A program made the translations under genes and the position numbers. A stretch of 57,160 bases of DNA from positions 1 to 57,160 of the forward strand of contig JBQDDG010000024.1 in the NCBI GenBank assembly GCA_052093225.1, written 5' to 3'. Of this stretch, positions 44,601-51,685 are shown piece after piece. Below the pieces are notes generated by a model, which made no database searches, was not told the DNA's origin, and worked only from the letters and a program-made list of their open reading frames with translations. This DNA comes from JB111 sp052093225. Lineage in GTDB: Bacteria > Actinomycetota > Actinomycetes > Actinomycetales > Actinomycetaceae. The first letter of the stretch is position 1. Each line of letters starts with the position of its first letter.

Positions 44601-45110
44601 CCCGGCTTCCTGCACATGACCGAGGACGAGGAGCGCGGCGCACCCGGGAGCGACCCGGGCCCGGGCGAGACCGAGGGCAGGGAAGCCGCGGGAGGCCCCG
44701 CCCCGGGCGACGAGGCGCGACTGCGCGAGCTGCAGGAGGCCTTCGAGGCCTCCGAGTGGGGGAGCAGGCGGCCGAGCGCCGTCGAGGAGGCGGCCGAGGT
44801 GCGCGTCGGCCCGCTCGTCCTGCGGTGCCGCATCGACGCCGTCTACGACAACCCCGACGGCTCGGTCGAGATCGTCGACTGGAAGACCGGCCGGCTGCCG
44901 CGCCCCGAGGAGCGCGAGGCCCGGCTGCTCCAGCTCGACGTCAACCGGCTCGCCTGGTCCCGCGCGAAGGGGATCCCCATCGAGCAGGTGCGCGCGCACC
45001 TCTACTACGTCATGCACGCCGAGTCGGTCCCGGCCCGGACCGATGGCGAGGCCGCCGTCGAGGCCCGCGTCCTGGCCGCGCTCGAGCGCGGCACCGCCGT
45101 CGGCGGCTGA
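41655..45110 (+). CDS. adnB: AdnB-like helicase-nuclease subunit
   Basis: A 1151-aa partner of the preceding protein. The UvrD-type motor is complete: VAGAGSGKTETM (Walker A), TFTRKAAGEL (Ia), VLLDEYQDTSVAQ (II), GDPHQSIYGWRGAS (III), STSWRND (IV), MTMHRAKGLEWDVVAI (V) and YVAVTRARSELIL (VI). It should supply the ATP-driven movement. The C-terminal PD-(D/E)xK nuclease shows LGTRFHEWVEQRF, RCRIDAVYDN and EIVDWKTGRLPRP with the required His, Asp, Asp and Lys. Cysteine clusters seen in the first subunit are absent. Together they would form a heterodimer with two nucleases. The start is set by the 4-nt overlap. A hairpin follows 35 nt after the stop. Confidence 0.92.
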   Translation: MTTAPHTPADAAEHTPADTAALIGSHAPTPEQAEVMSHPTAPQLVVAGAGSGKTETMSLRVVHLVHNGLVRPDEVLGLTFTRKAAGELGERLRTRLRTLTRALGGRRPDPRGELETAWPEVSTYDSFAAAIYKDHALRLGLDPAARLVTAAESYELAHALVSGWAGPLDAADGPALSTLVDAVVDLDAATMSLLASTVTPDLLRAELEETSLNLLDAPVSGKKRGPSADVRKIATSHRARVELLAMVEALRAERRAKGVATFADIADAARRIVTGFPDVRDELRARYRLVLLDEYQDTSVAQTDLLAAAFGDGWPVTAVGDPHQSIYGWRGASAAALEEFPERFGGPEPAPVRRLSTSWRNDHAILDVANAVSRPLQAGSTLPLHTLGARPGAAPGTVVGAWFATDREEADAIALELEHRWHAPFLAAEAAEPGSGRTAAVLTRTNAQLEVLQDALRRRGVPSQIVGVGGLIVRPEILDVRAALAVAVDPSRGDRLVRLVTGLGLGLADLRTLWSWAGDLARLGIGAGTAAGRAAASDLDLAIDAEESAIDPRQEQALAEAVDHLPGKDWTAHGHALTGAARDRLTHLSRALRRIQSAVHLPVHDAVGVAIEALGLDLEVVAAATDSPAAARAGLDELVRLAGGYATGVDGATLSGFLSYLDRAEEKERGLADAEASPEQGEEAADPLRGVVQLMTMHRAKGLEWDVVAIPGLSLGTLPKIYVSPKLEHPADFVPKDSAWLTDLGTVPAAVRGDAARLPQLELAEVADQHGVDDAIEAFKQAAGRHAVVEERRLAYVAVTRARSELILTWSSFTKETSTARFRSPFLDEAIATGVLEPLPERVLDRPADAPEENPQVGLVTEGQWPPLPADEGPAVRAARAAADAVRAAAEGPLDLDTSAEASPWDRAAAMLLAERDELLARRGEVPLGDHLAATGLVALADDPEWFARQLIRPVPRAPRREADLGTRFHEWVEQRFEAETLPGFLHMTEDEERGAPGSDPGPGETEGREAAGGPAPGDEARLRELQEAFEASEWGSRRPSAVEEAAEVRVGPLVLRCRIDAVYDNPDGSVEIVDWKTGRLPRPEEREARLLQLDVNRLAWSRAKGIPIEQVRAHLYYVMHAESVPARTDGEAAVEARVLAALERGTAVGG

Positions 45111-45144
45111 GCGCCGCGGCATCGACGTCGGTCGCTGAGTGACG

Positions 45145-45165
45145 CGCGCCGCCCGTGGCGGCGCG
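45145..45165. terminator. Terminator between adnB and the converging phosphotransferase gene
   Basis: CGCGCCGCC (45145-45153) and GGCGGCGCG (45157-45165) pair perfectly over 9 bp with a 3-nt loop, in the 62-nt gap between two converging genes. It can act on both strands. Confidence 0.75.
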
Positions 45166-45172
45166 GGAGGGG

Positions 45173-46576
45173 TCAGAACTCGCGACCCTCGCGGCGCCAC
45201 CGCTCGTACTCGTCCGTGAGGTCCGCCGTCGCCGCGGTGGGCTCCGGCACGCCCGCGGACTCGCCCGGGTGGACGTCGAACGTCGGCCAGGCCTCGGGGT
45301 CGAGCTCGGGCTCGGGGTCGCCGGCTGCCGCGGACGGTGCGCCCTGCTCGATGGTGGGGTCGTCCGCCCGCTGCTCGGCGTCGTCGGCGCTCCCAGCGTC
45401 ATCGGCACTTCCGGCGTCGCCGGGACCAGCTGGGGCGCTGGGCCCCGGGTCGGACCAGGCCTCGTCGGTGGCCGGGCCGTCCGCGACACCCGGCGGCTCG
45501 TCGTCCCGGTCCTTCAGGTACTCCCTGTCGTCCAGGTACTCCCTGTCGTCCAGGGACCCCCGGTCGTGCTCGGCGGGAGCCCGGCCACCGGCGTCGGGCG
45601 TGCCGACCACGGTCGGCGCCGGCTCGGTGAGCATCGCGCGGGTCTCGGCGCCGATGGGAGGGGCGTCCGCGAGGTCACGGGAGAGCTCGACGAGCATGTG
45701 CCGCGCGTCGGTGATCACCGCGGCGTCCTCCGTGCGGCGACCGAACATCAGCCAGCGGACGAGGAGCAGCTCGGAGGCGAGCTGCGCGCGGTCGAGCAGG
45801 AAGGGGTCGGCGCCGGTACCTGTGCTCGCCTCGTAGGAGGCGTGCACCTGGTCGAACGTCTCGGGCTCGACGGCGGAGACCAGCCAGGCGAAGTCCTCCG
45901 CGGGGTCGCCCACGTGCGCGTCGCCGAAGAGGGTGAGGGCGACGACCCGGTCGCCCGCCACGCGGACGAGCTCGGCGTCGAGGTCGCCGTGGACGACGGT
46001 CGTGGCGACGCGCCACAGGTCGTCGGACTCGAGGGCCGCCTCCCACCGGTGGATGAGCTCGGGCGGGACGTCGCCGGTCCGCGCCGCCTCGTCGACCTCG
46101 TGGAGCCGGCGGCTGCGGTAGGTGGCCATGTCGTACACCGGCAGGCCGGTGTCGCCCACGAGGTCGGTCGGCAGCCCGTGCAGCGCGGCGAGGGCGACGC
46201 CCAGGTGGTCCGCGAGCCCGGGCCGGTCGTCGATGTCGACTGGGTCCACGGTGCGACCGGGCAGGTCACGGGTGACCATCGCGCGCCCGCCCTCGGAGAG
46301 CGTGGTGAAGCCGGCAGGGCGCTCGACGTCGAAGGGGAGCCGACCGGCGTCGGCCTCCACCGCGAGCCGCTCGAGCAGCGCGACCTCGCCCTCGAGAGAC
46401 GCGCCCGCCGCCGCGGTGCGCGGCATCCGCACGATCCAGTGCCGCCCCCGCGAGTCCAGGACCCCGACGGTCTGGTAGTCGGTGGTGGTGCGGACCGGGG
46501 GTCGGGTGGCCACGACGTCGAGCCCCGGCACGGCGAGGGTCGCGAGCGCAGCCAGCGCGATGGGCGAGCGAGTCAC
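45173..46576 (-). CDS. Aminoglycoside/macrolide phosphotransferase-fold protein, probably metal-site defective
   Basis: A 467-aa protein. Residues 1 to about 285 follow the APH/macrolide 2'-phosphotransferase fold, with WIVRMPR in the N-lobe, H196-G-D-L in TTVVHGDLDAEL and LFGDAHVGDPAEDFAWL after it. The catalytic Asp (D198) is kept. However, the Asn/His five residues on is Leu, and the Asp of the usual IDW/DFG site is L216. Both are Mg-binding positions in active enzymes. It may be a pseudokinase or bind a different cofactor. Residues 290-467 are an acidic, repeat-bearing tail (DDREYL twice, GSADDA twice) ending in a conserved-looking LTDEYERWRREGREF. It converges on adnB; any link to DNA repair is conjecture. 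Not evidence for drug resistance. Confidence 0.78.
   Translation of the reverse strand: MTRSPIALAALATLAVPGLDVVATRPPVRTTTDYQTVGVLDSRGRHWIVRMPRTAAAGASLEGEVALLERLAVEADAGRLPFDVERPAGFTTLSEGGRAMVTRDLPGRTVDPVDIDDRPGLADHLGVALAALHGLPTDLVGDTGLPVYDMATYRSRRLHEVDEAARTGDVPPELIHRWEAALESDDLWRVATTVVHGDLDAELVRVAGDRVVALTLFGDAHVGDPAEDFAWLVSAVEPETFDQVHASYEASTGTGADPFLLDRAQLASELLLVRWLMFGRRTEDAAVITDARHMLVELSRDLADAPPIGAETRAMLTEPAPTVVGTPDAGGRAPAEHDRGSLDDREYLDDREYLKDRDDEPPGVADGPATDEAWSDPGPSAPAGPGDAGSADDAGSADDAEQRADDPTIEQGAPSAAAGDPEPELDPEAWPTFDVHPGESAGVPEPTAATADLTDEYERWRREGREF
45515..45550. repeat. 18-bp direct repeat in the phosphotransferase-fold gene
   Basis: Two exact copies of CAGGTACTCCCTGTCGTC, encoding DDREYL twice on the minus strand, followed by a partial third copy. 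In frame and confined to the low-complexity tail. Confidence 0.88.
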
Positions 46577-46582
46577 GCGCCC

Positions 46583-46588
46583 ACGGTA
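46583..46588 (-). promoter_or_regulatory. -10 hexamer, leaderless start of phosphotransferase-fold gene
   Basis: On the minus strand TACCGT ends 6 nt before the GTG at 46576, the same arrangement as for the amidohydrolase at 3937. Confidence 0.55.
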
Positions 46589-46666
46589 GGCGGTGGACCG
46601 CGCGGGGTGCGGGCGGGCACGCCGCCCGGAGGCCCCGGCATCCGCCGCCGGGTGTGGGGCCGGCCA

Positions 46667-46696
46667 TGGACCTTATACCCTAGGGGGGTATAGGAT
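46667..46696 (+). promoter_or_regulatory. Copper-responsive promoter with CsoR-like operator
   Basis: TATACCC (46674-46680) and GGGTATA (46686-46692) form a perfect 7-bp inverted repeat with a 5-nt G-rich spacer. This matches the A/T-flanked C/G-tract operators of CsoR repressors. A -35-like TGGACC (46667-46672) and -10 TAGGAT (46691-46696) flank and overlap it with an 18-nt spacer. Bound CsoR would block RNA polymerase until copper releases it. The ATG follows the -10 by 6 nt. Confidence 0.8.
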
Positions 46697-46702
46697 GGCG
46701 GT

Positions 46703-48856
46703 ATGAACGAGAAGGACGTACAGGCCCGTCACGCCCCGCACGACCACCACGAGCACGGTGGTCACGGGGCGGATGCGGACCAAGACTCGCACGTGGGTGA
46801 TGGCGGTGGCGAGGCGCACGGCGGCCACGCGAGCCACAGCGCGCACGGCGGCCATGGAGGTCACGCCGGTCACGACGACCACGTCGCGCAGTTCCGCCGA
46901 CTGTTCTGGATCATGCTGGTGCTCGCGGTCCCGACGATCGCGCTCGACCCGATGTTCGCCGACCTGCTCGGCTACGACCTCCCGGGTGCCGCGTGGCTGA
47001 CCTGGGTCGCGCCCGCCGTCGGCACCGTCATGTACGTATGGGGCGGCCGCCCGTTCCTCACCGGCGCCCGCGACGAGCTGCGGGGTCGCAGCCCGGGGAT
47101 GATGACGCTCATCTCGCTCGGGATCACGGTCGCGTTCGTCGCGTCGTGGGGCGCGCGTCTCGGCCTCCTCCCGGCCGAGCTGACGTTCTGGTGGGAGCTC
47201 GCCCTCCTCGTGGTCATCATGCTGCTCGGCCACTGGGTCGAGATGTCCGCCCTCGCGAGCACGTCCTCCGCGCTGGAGTCCCTCGCCGCGCTCCTCCCGG
47301 ACGAGGCGGAGAAGGTAGTGGGCGACGACGTCGTCACGGTGGCGCCGGACGACCTGAGCGTGGGCGACGTCGTCGTCGTCCGGCCCGGGGCGACCGTCCC
47401 CGCCGACGGCCGCATCGTCGACGGCTCCGCGAGCATGGACGAGTCGCTCGTCACCGGCGAGTCGCAGCCGGTGCTGCGCGGGACCGGGGACCAGGTCGTC
47501 GCCGGGACCGTCGCCACCGACTCCGGGCTGCGCGCCGAGATCACCGCGATCGGCGAGGAGACGGCGCTCGCGGGCATCCGGCTCCTCGTCGAGCAGGCCC
47601 GGTCCTCCTCGTCGCGGGCGCAGCGCCTCGCCGACCGCGCCGCTGGCTGGCTGTTCTGGTTCGCGCTCGGCGCCGCGGTGCTCACCGCGATCGCGTGGGC
47701 GCTGGCCGGGTCGCCGTCGAGCGCCGTGGTCCGGGTGGTCACGGTCCTCGTCATCGCCTGCCCGCACGCCCTGGGGCTCGCGGTCCCGCTCGTCGTCTCG
47801 ATCGCCACCGAGCGTGCCGCCCGCGGCGGCGTGCTCGTCAAGGACCGTCTCGCCCTCGAGCGGATGCGCGACGTCGACGTCGTCCTCTTCGACAAGACCG
47901 GCACACTCACCCGTGGCGAGCCCACCGTCACCGGCATCGTCACGTCCGGCGGCCTGGCCGAGGACGACGTGCTCGCGCTCGCCGCGGCTGCGGAGTCCGA
48001 CAGCGAGCACCCGCTCGCCCGGGCGATCGTCGGTGCGGCGGGGGACCGGGCGCTCGACGTCCCGCGCGCGACCGGCTTCGCGGCCTCCCCTGCGGTCGGC
48101 GTGAGTGCAGACGTCGACGGGGCGCGGGTCTCCGTCGGCGGCCCGTACCTGCTCGAGGAGCACGGCCTCGACCCGCTGCCCGCCGTCGAGGCGTGGCGCG
48201 AGGACGGGGCGACCGTCCTCCACGTGCTCAACGACGAGGTGGCCGTCGGTGCGCTGCGCCTGGCCGACGACGTGCGCCCCGAGTCGCGCGAGGCGGTCGA
48301 CGCCCTGCACGCCTCGGGCGTCACGGTCGCCATGATCACCGGCGACGCGCCGCCGGTCGCGCACGCCGTGGCGCGTGAGCTCGGGATCGACCGCGTCCTT
48401 GCCGGTGTCCGGCCGCAGGACAAGTCCGCCGAGGTCGCCTCGCTCCAGGGGCAGGGGTGGACGGTCGCGATGGTCGGCGACGGCGTCAACGACGCCCCGG
48501 CGCTCGCGCAGGCGGACGTCGGCATCGCCATCGGTGCGGGGACCGACGTGGCCATCGCCTCGGCCGGCGTGGTGCTCGCGAGCTCCGACCCGCGGTCGGT
48601 GCTGTCCGTCGTCGAGCTGTCGCGCGCGACCTACCGCAAGATGCGGCAGAACCTGTGGTGGGCGGCCGGCTACAACCTGCTGTCCGTGCCGCTGGCCGCC
48701 GGCGTGCTCGCGCCGATCGGGTTCGTGCTGCCGATGTCGGTGGGCGCGATCCTCATGTCGCTCTCGACGGTCGTCGTCGCGCTCAACGCCCAGACCCTCC
48801 GGCGGCTCGACCTCTCACCGGGGCGCAGCGCACAGGACGCGCTCGCCCGGGGCTGA
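46703..48856 (+). CDS. CopB-type heavy-metal P-type ATPase
   Basis: A 717-aa P1B ATPase exporting copper or silver. The N-terminus is a 60-residue His-rich tail (HDHHEHGGHG, HGGHASHSAHGGHGGHAGHDD) instead of a CxxC metal-binding domain. The intramembrane motif is CPH (LVIACPHALGLAV). Both features mark the CopB (P1B-3) subgroup, reported to prefer Cu(II) or Ag rather than the CPC-type Cu(I) pumps. The pump machinery is complete: actuator TGESQPV, phosphorylation site FDKTGTLTRGEPT, HP motif SEHPLARAI and GDGVNDAPALAQADVGIAIG. Eight membrane helices are expected. It is preceded by a CsoR-like operator, though no csoR or chaperone gene lies in this window. Confidence 0.94.
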   Translation: MNEKDVQARHAPHDHHEHGGHGADADQDSHVGDGGGEAHGGHASHSAHGGHGGHAGHDDHVAQFRRLFWIMLVLAVPTIALDPMFADLLGYDLPGAAWLTWVAPAVGTVMYVWGGRPFLTGARDELRGRSPGMMTLISLGITVAFVASWGARLGLLPAELTFWWELALLVVIMLLGHWVEMSALASTSSALESLAALLPDEAEKVVGDDVVTVAPDDLSVGDVVVVRPGATVPADGRIVDGSASMDESLVTGESQPVLRGTGDQVVAGTVATDSGLRAEITAIGEETALAGIRLLVEQARSSSSRAQRLADRAAGWLFWFALGAAVLTAIAWALAGSPSSAVVRVVTVLVIACPHALGLAVPLVVSIATERAARGGVLVKDRLALERMRDVDVVLFDKTGTLTRGEPTVTGIVTSGGLAEDDVLALAAAAESDSEHPLARAIVGAAGDRALDVPRATGFAASPAVGVSADVDGARVSVGGPYLLEEHGLDPLPAVEAWREDGATVLHVLNDEVAVGALRLADDVRPESREAVDALHASGVTVAMITGDAPPVAHAVARELGIDRVLAGVRPQDKSAEVASLQGQGWTVAMVGDGVNDAPALAQADVGIAIGAGTDVAIASAGVVLASSDPRSVLSVVELSRATYRKMRQNLWWAAGYNLLSVPLAAGVLAPIGFVLPMSVGAILMSLSTVVVALNAQTLRRLDLSPGRSAQDALARG

Positions 48857-48864
48857 CAGCCCGG
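48847..48864. terminator. Hairpin between the P-ATPase and the converging hypothetical gene
   Basis: CCGGGGCTG and CAGCCCGG pair with one bulged G and a tight loop, spanning the ATPase stop codon and reaching 3 nt from the stop of the opposite gene. Moderate stability only. Confidence 0.4.
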
Positions 48865-48866
48865 CC

Positions 48867-49544
48867 CTACCCGTCGACGACGGTGACGAGCCCGTCGAGG
48901 CCGCGGTCGGGGTGGTAGGACCACTGGATCTCGAAGTCCTCCCAGTGCGCGGTCTGGCGGCCGTCGAGCGAGGTCGTCTGCCCGATGTGGGTGTCGATGG
49001 TGGCGGGCAGGGCGAGCGCGTCGAACACGCACGCGATGTCCGAGTAGGCCGCGCCCGCGAAGTCCTCGCCGCCGCGGTTGTCGAACGTGATGGTGCGGCC
49101 CTCGTCGACGAGCTCGAGGCCGTCCGTCGCGCTCACCGCGCACTCGGTCGCGGCCGTGCTCAGGCTCTGCTCCGCGGGGGAGGGCACGATCGTGTCCACG
49201 ACGGAGGACGGGGGGTCCGCGGCCTCGGCAGACCCGGATCCGGCGAGCGCGACGACGGCGAGCGTCCCCCCGGCGCCGAGCACGAGGCCGCTGATCCCGG
49301 TGAGGACCGCCGTGCTGCGCGGCACGCCGGATCCCCGGCCCGCGCGCGGGTCGGGGTGCGGCTCGGGCGTCGTCGACGCCGAGGACACGGTGGGCGCCGA
49401 GGGCACGGTGGGCGCCGAGCCGGTGGTCGGCGCCTCGGACGAGGGGGCGGACGGCGACCCGCCGGACGCCGATGACGTCCCGGTGGGCACGGGGATGTCG
49501 GAGGTGGTGACGACCGGGGCGTCGTCGGGACGGGGGAGGGACAT
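48867..49544 (-). CDS. Hypothetical membrane-anchored exported protein
   Basis: A 225-aa protein I do not recognise. Residues 1-75 are a Ser/Pro/Thr/Ala-rich cytoplasmic region, and residues 78-100 are one hydrophobic span (TGISGLVLGAGGTLAVVALAG). About 120 extracytoplasmic residues remain, with two cysteines (ATECAVSA and SDIACVFD) that could form a disulfide. A conserved-looking end is HWEDFEIQWSYHPDRGLDGL. The start at 49544 is the most reasonable Met, but the upstream sequence is the unreliable stretch with Ns, so a longer N-terminus cannot be excluded. It converges on the copper ATPase gene, which by itself says nothing about function. Confidence 0.6.
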   Translation of the reverse strand: MSLPRPDDAPVVTTSDIPVPTGTSSASGGSPSAPSSEAPTTGSAPTVPSAPTVSSASTTPEPHPDPRAGRGSGVPRSTAVLTGISGLVLGAGGTLAVVALAGSGSAEAADPPSSVVDTIVPSPAEQSLSTAATECAVSATDGLELVDEGRTITFDNRGGEDFAGAAYSDIACVFDALALPATIDTHIGQTTSLDGRQTAHWEDFEIQWSYHPDRGLDGLVTVVDG

Positions 49545-49905
49545 GCAGCGCTCCGGGGCGGGGGCCGGCGCCACGAGGGCGCCGGGAGTGGGCGGGGGAG
49601 TCGGCGACCCGGGAGGTGGGGGGGCACCCCCGTCGCCAGGCACCACACAGCCCCGGCCCACCCACAAAGACGCCCCCCGGCGCCCCCNNNNNNNNNNGCC
49701 GGGGGCCGCCCCCCCCCCCCCCCGGGGCGGGGGCCCGCCCCCCCCCGGCCCCCGCGGGCGGGGGGGGCCGCCGGCCCCGCGGGAGGTGGGGGGCGACCCG
49801 CGTCGCCTGGCACCACACTGCCCGGGACCACCGACATCGACGCCCCCGGGCGCCGCCGCTCACCGGAACGGGGGCCGGGGGGCGCGGTCCGCCGTCGGCG
49901 GGAGG
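49545..49905. other. Scaffold gap (10 Ns at 49,688-49,697) with duplicated, degraded flanks
   Basis: The stretch holds ten Ns at 49,688-49,697. The sequence on its two sides is nearly the same: GGGAGGTGGGGGG, then CGTCGCC-GGCACCACAC, then a C-rich run to GACGCCCCC. It occurs once at about 49,611-49,685 and again at about 49,780-49,852. The left copy and the part just right of the Ns are full of C/G homopolymers. This looks like two unmerged contig ends covering one region. I see no gene in it. Confidence 0.8.
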
Positions 49906-50568
49906 TCAGAGCTCGCCGTCGAACAGTCCGCCGTCGAGGAGCCAGTGGTAGCGCAGCCGGAGCGCGCGTTCGGTGCTGGCGAGCAACGTGGCCACCAGGA
50001 GCCCGATGTTGAACCACGCCGGCAGCCGGATCGGCGAGGTGAAGGTGCCGATGTTCTCGGCCACGGGCGGGATCTGCGAGATCTCCTGCACGAGCTGGGG
50101 CACGCCGAGGACGAGCGCGACGGCGAGGACCAGCCACGAGAGCGCCCCGAGCGCGCGGCTGAGGCCCGGGTGGTGCCGGTCCATGCGGGCGCGGCGCCCT
50201 TCTGCGGACCGCGGGTCGGGCACGAGCACGTGCTCGGCGCCTCGGTGGGTCACGTAGTGGCAGCGTCGCAGGCCGAAGCCGCTCGTCACCACCTCGATCG
50301 TGCCGCCCGGCACGGGGAACAGCGCGGGCGGCTTCGAGCGGGCCTGCTGCCGTCCGTCCAGGTAGAGCTGTGCCCACACCTCCCCGTTCGAGTCGCCGCC
50401 GTGGCGGAGGTCGACGGACCATGTGTGCCGCGTCCCGGCGTCGCCGGGCAGGTAGAGGTGGAACAGGGAGCGCGTGAACAGCTGCCACCATTGGAAGCGC
50501 TTCAGCTCGTGGCCGTCCCCGGCCTTGATCCTCCGGGCAGCACGACGTCGCTTGCGCTCCGAGACCAC
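49906..50568 (-). CDS. Conserved hypothetical protein with two membrane segments
   Basis: A 220-aa protein. The first 135 residues are basic and soluble, with a beta-rich pattern (TWSVDLRHGGDSNGEVWAQL, GGTIEVVTSGFGLRRCHYV). Two hydrophobic segments follow (ALSWLVLAVALVLGVPQL and WFNIGLLVATLLAS) with about 25 residues between them, and then an LRYHWLLDGGLFDGEL end. No catalytic motif is visible and no function is offered. The GTG start is supported by TAACGT 6 nt upstream. The downstream end is only a few nt from the low-quality gap, so the last codons should be treated with some care. Confidence 0.65.
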   Translation of the reverse strand: MVSERKRRRAARRIKAGDGHELKRFQWWQLFTRSLFHLYLPGDAGTRHTWSVDLRHGGDSNGEVWAQLYLDGRQQARSKPPALFPVPGGTIEVVTSGFGLRRCHYVTHRGAEHVLVPDPRSAEGRRARMDRHHPGLSRALGALSWLVLAVALVLGVPQLVQEISQIPPVAENIGTFTSPIRLPAWFNIGLLVATLLASTERALRLRYHWLLDGGLFDGEL

Positions 50569-50574
50569 GCGGTC

Positions 50575-50580
50575 ACGTTA
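50575..50580 (-). promoter_or_regulatory. -10 hexamer, leaderless start of the gene ending at 49906
   Basis: On the minus strand TAACGT ends 6 nt before the GTG at 50568. It lies in the 26-nt gap behind the DUF2332 gene. Confidence 0.5.
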
Positions 50581-50594
50581 CGGCAGCGTGGTCC

Positions 50595-51593
50595 TCAGCG
50601 GGTGAGCGCCTCGGCCGACCGGCCGTGCGGGTCGGTCAGGGCGCGCGGTTCCCCGTCGACGGCGAGCACGAACCTCGCGTCGGCGTCGGCGTCGGCGTCG
50701 GCGGTGCCGGCCGCGCGGGCCGTGTGCACGACCCCCTGGCCCTCGTTGCTCAGCCAGTGCCCCGGCAGGCTGCCCACGAGGTCGACGAACGAGGCGCGGT
50801 CGTCGGCGCCGAGGTAGGCGAGGACCGCGGTGTGGACGACGACGAGGGTGGCGTCGCTGGGCGCCTCGCCGGCCAGTGCGGGCAGCTCGTCGAGCAGGTC
50901 GCCCTCGACGATGCGTGGCGGATACGCCCGGGCGACGTCCAGCGCCGCCCGGAGCCGCCGGCGGCGCTCGTCCTGCCCCGGCCAGATCAGCGTCTCCAGC
51001 CAGAGCCGGGCGTCGTCGTCGGCCACGTCGACCGGTGCCAGGTCGATGCCGGCGCGCCAGACCACGTCGGGCATCGCCGTCGGCGGCTCGATCCCGGTGA
51101 GCGCGCTCGGCAGGACGACGGGCGACGGGCCGCCGGCCGGGTCGAGCGCGGCCGGGCCGTCAGGCGTCGAGTACCGGTAGGAGTAGCGGTCCGGCAGGAG
51201 GCACAGCCCCGCGGACGTCCCCACCTCGAGGAGCGCGAGCGGGCCGGGGATCTGCGCGAGGAACGGCAGCAGGACGGCGCAGCGCCCGGCCTCGTTGGTC
51301 TGGGTCGCCCGGGCGAGGATCGTGTCCCGGACGTCGGCCCACCGGCGGGTGATCGTCGAGCGGAACGACTCCACCGGGTCGCCGGCGCCGTGCAGGCGCG
51401 CCGCCGCGAACACGAGGTTGGGCTGGCGCTTGCCGCGCGGCAGCGTCGAGAGCAGCTCGAGCAGCAGCTCGTCGTCGGCGACCGCCTCCGCCCACGCCTC
51501 GTAGACGGGCGAGACGCCGCGCGCCTCCCGGCGGGCGAACAGGCGGTAACCGTCGGCGATCGCGAGCTCGCCGCGGTGGATGGCGGGGTCCAT
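50595..51593 (-). CDS. DUF2332 protein
   Basis: A 332-aa protein matching the DUF2332 family, common in actinobacteria and without a proven function. Recognisable are LPRGKRQPNLVFAAARLHG, the glycine-containing LALLEVGTSAGLCLLPDRYS, and GIDLAPVDVADDDARLWLE plus LIWPGQDERRRRL. The LLEVGTSAGL loop resembles a SAM-binding motif I, and VVVHTAVLAYL comes where a methyltransferase motif IV strand would be. A methyltransferase-like fold is therefore plausible but unproven. Near the C-terminus a GCGTCG hexanucleotide repeat (about 50,683-50,703) encodes an Asp-Ala run. I prefer the ATG at 51593 over the one 9 nt upstream because CACGAT precedes it by 7 nt. Confidence 0.85.
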   Translation of the reverse strand: MDPAIHRGELAIADGYRLFARREARGVSPVYEAWAEAVADDELLLELLSTLPRGKRQPNLVFAAARLHGAGDPVESFRSTITRRWADVRDTILARATQTNEAGRCAVLLPFLAQIPGPLALLEVGTSAGLCLLPDRYSYRYSTPDGPAALDPAGGPSPVVLPSALTGIEPPTAMPDVVWRAGIDLAPVDVADDDARLWLETLIWPGQDERRRRLRAALDVARAYPPRIVEGDLLDELPALAGEAPSDATLVVVHTAVLAYLGADDRASFVDLVGSLPGHWLSNEGQGVVHTARAAGTADADADADARFVLAVDGEPRALTDPHGRSAEALTR

Positions 51594-51600
51594 GCGCCAC

Positions 51601-51606
51601 ATCGTG
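51601..51606 (-). promoter_or_regulatory. -10 hexamer, leaderless start of the DUF2332 gene
   Basis: On the minus strand CACGAT ends 7 nt before the ATG at 51593, the same hexamer used by xth, lpdA and the TetR gene. Confidence 0.5.
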
Positions 51607-51685
51607 CCCGACGGCGTCCCTGGCGCTCGTCGCCGTCCTGGCCCCCGACGACGACGGCCCCTTACGACGACGGCCCGCGACGACG

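Noticed and set aside
49078..50817. Long plus-strand open frame running through the Ns
   Set aside because: It is opposite two minus-strand genes with sensible membrane topology, crosses the assembly gap and consists of Arg/Pro/Gly filler.
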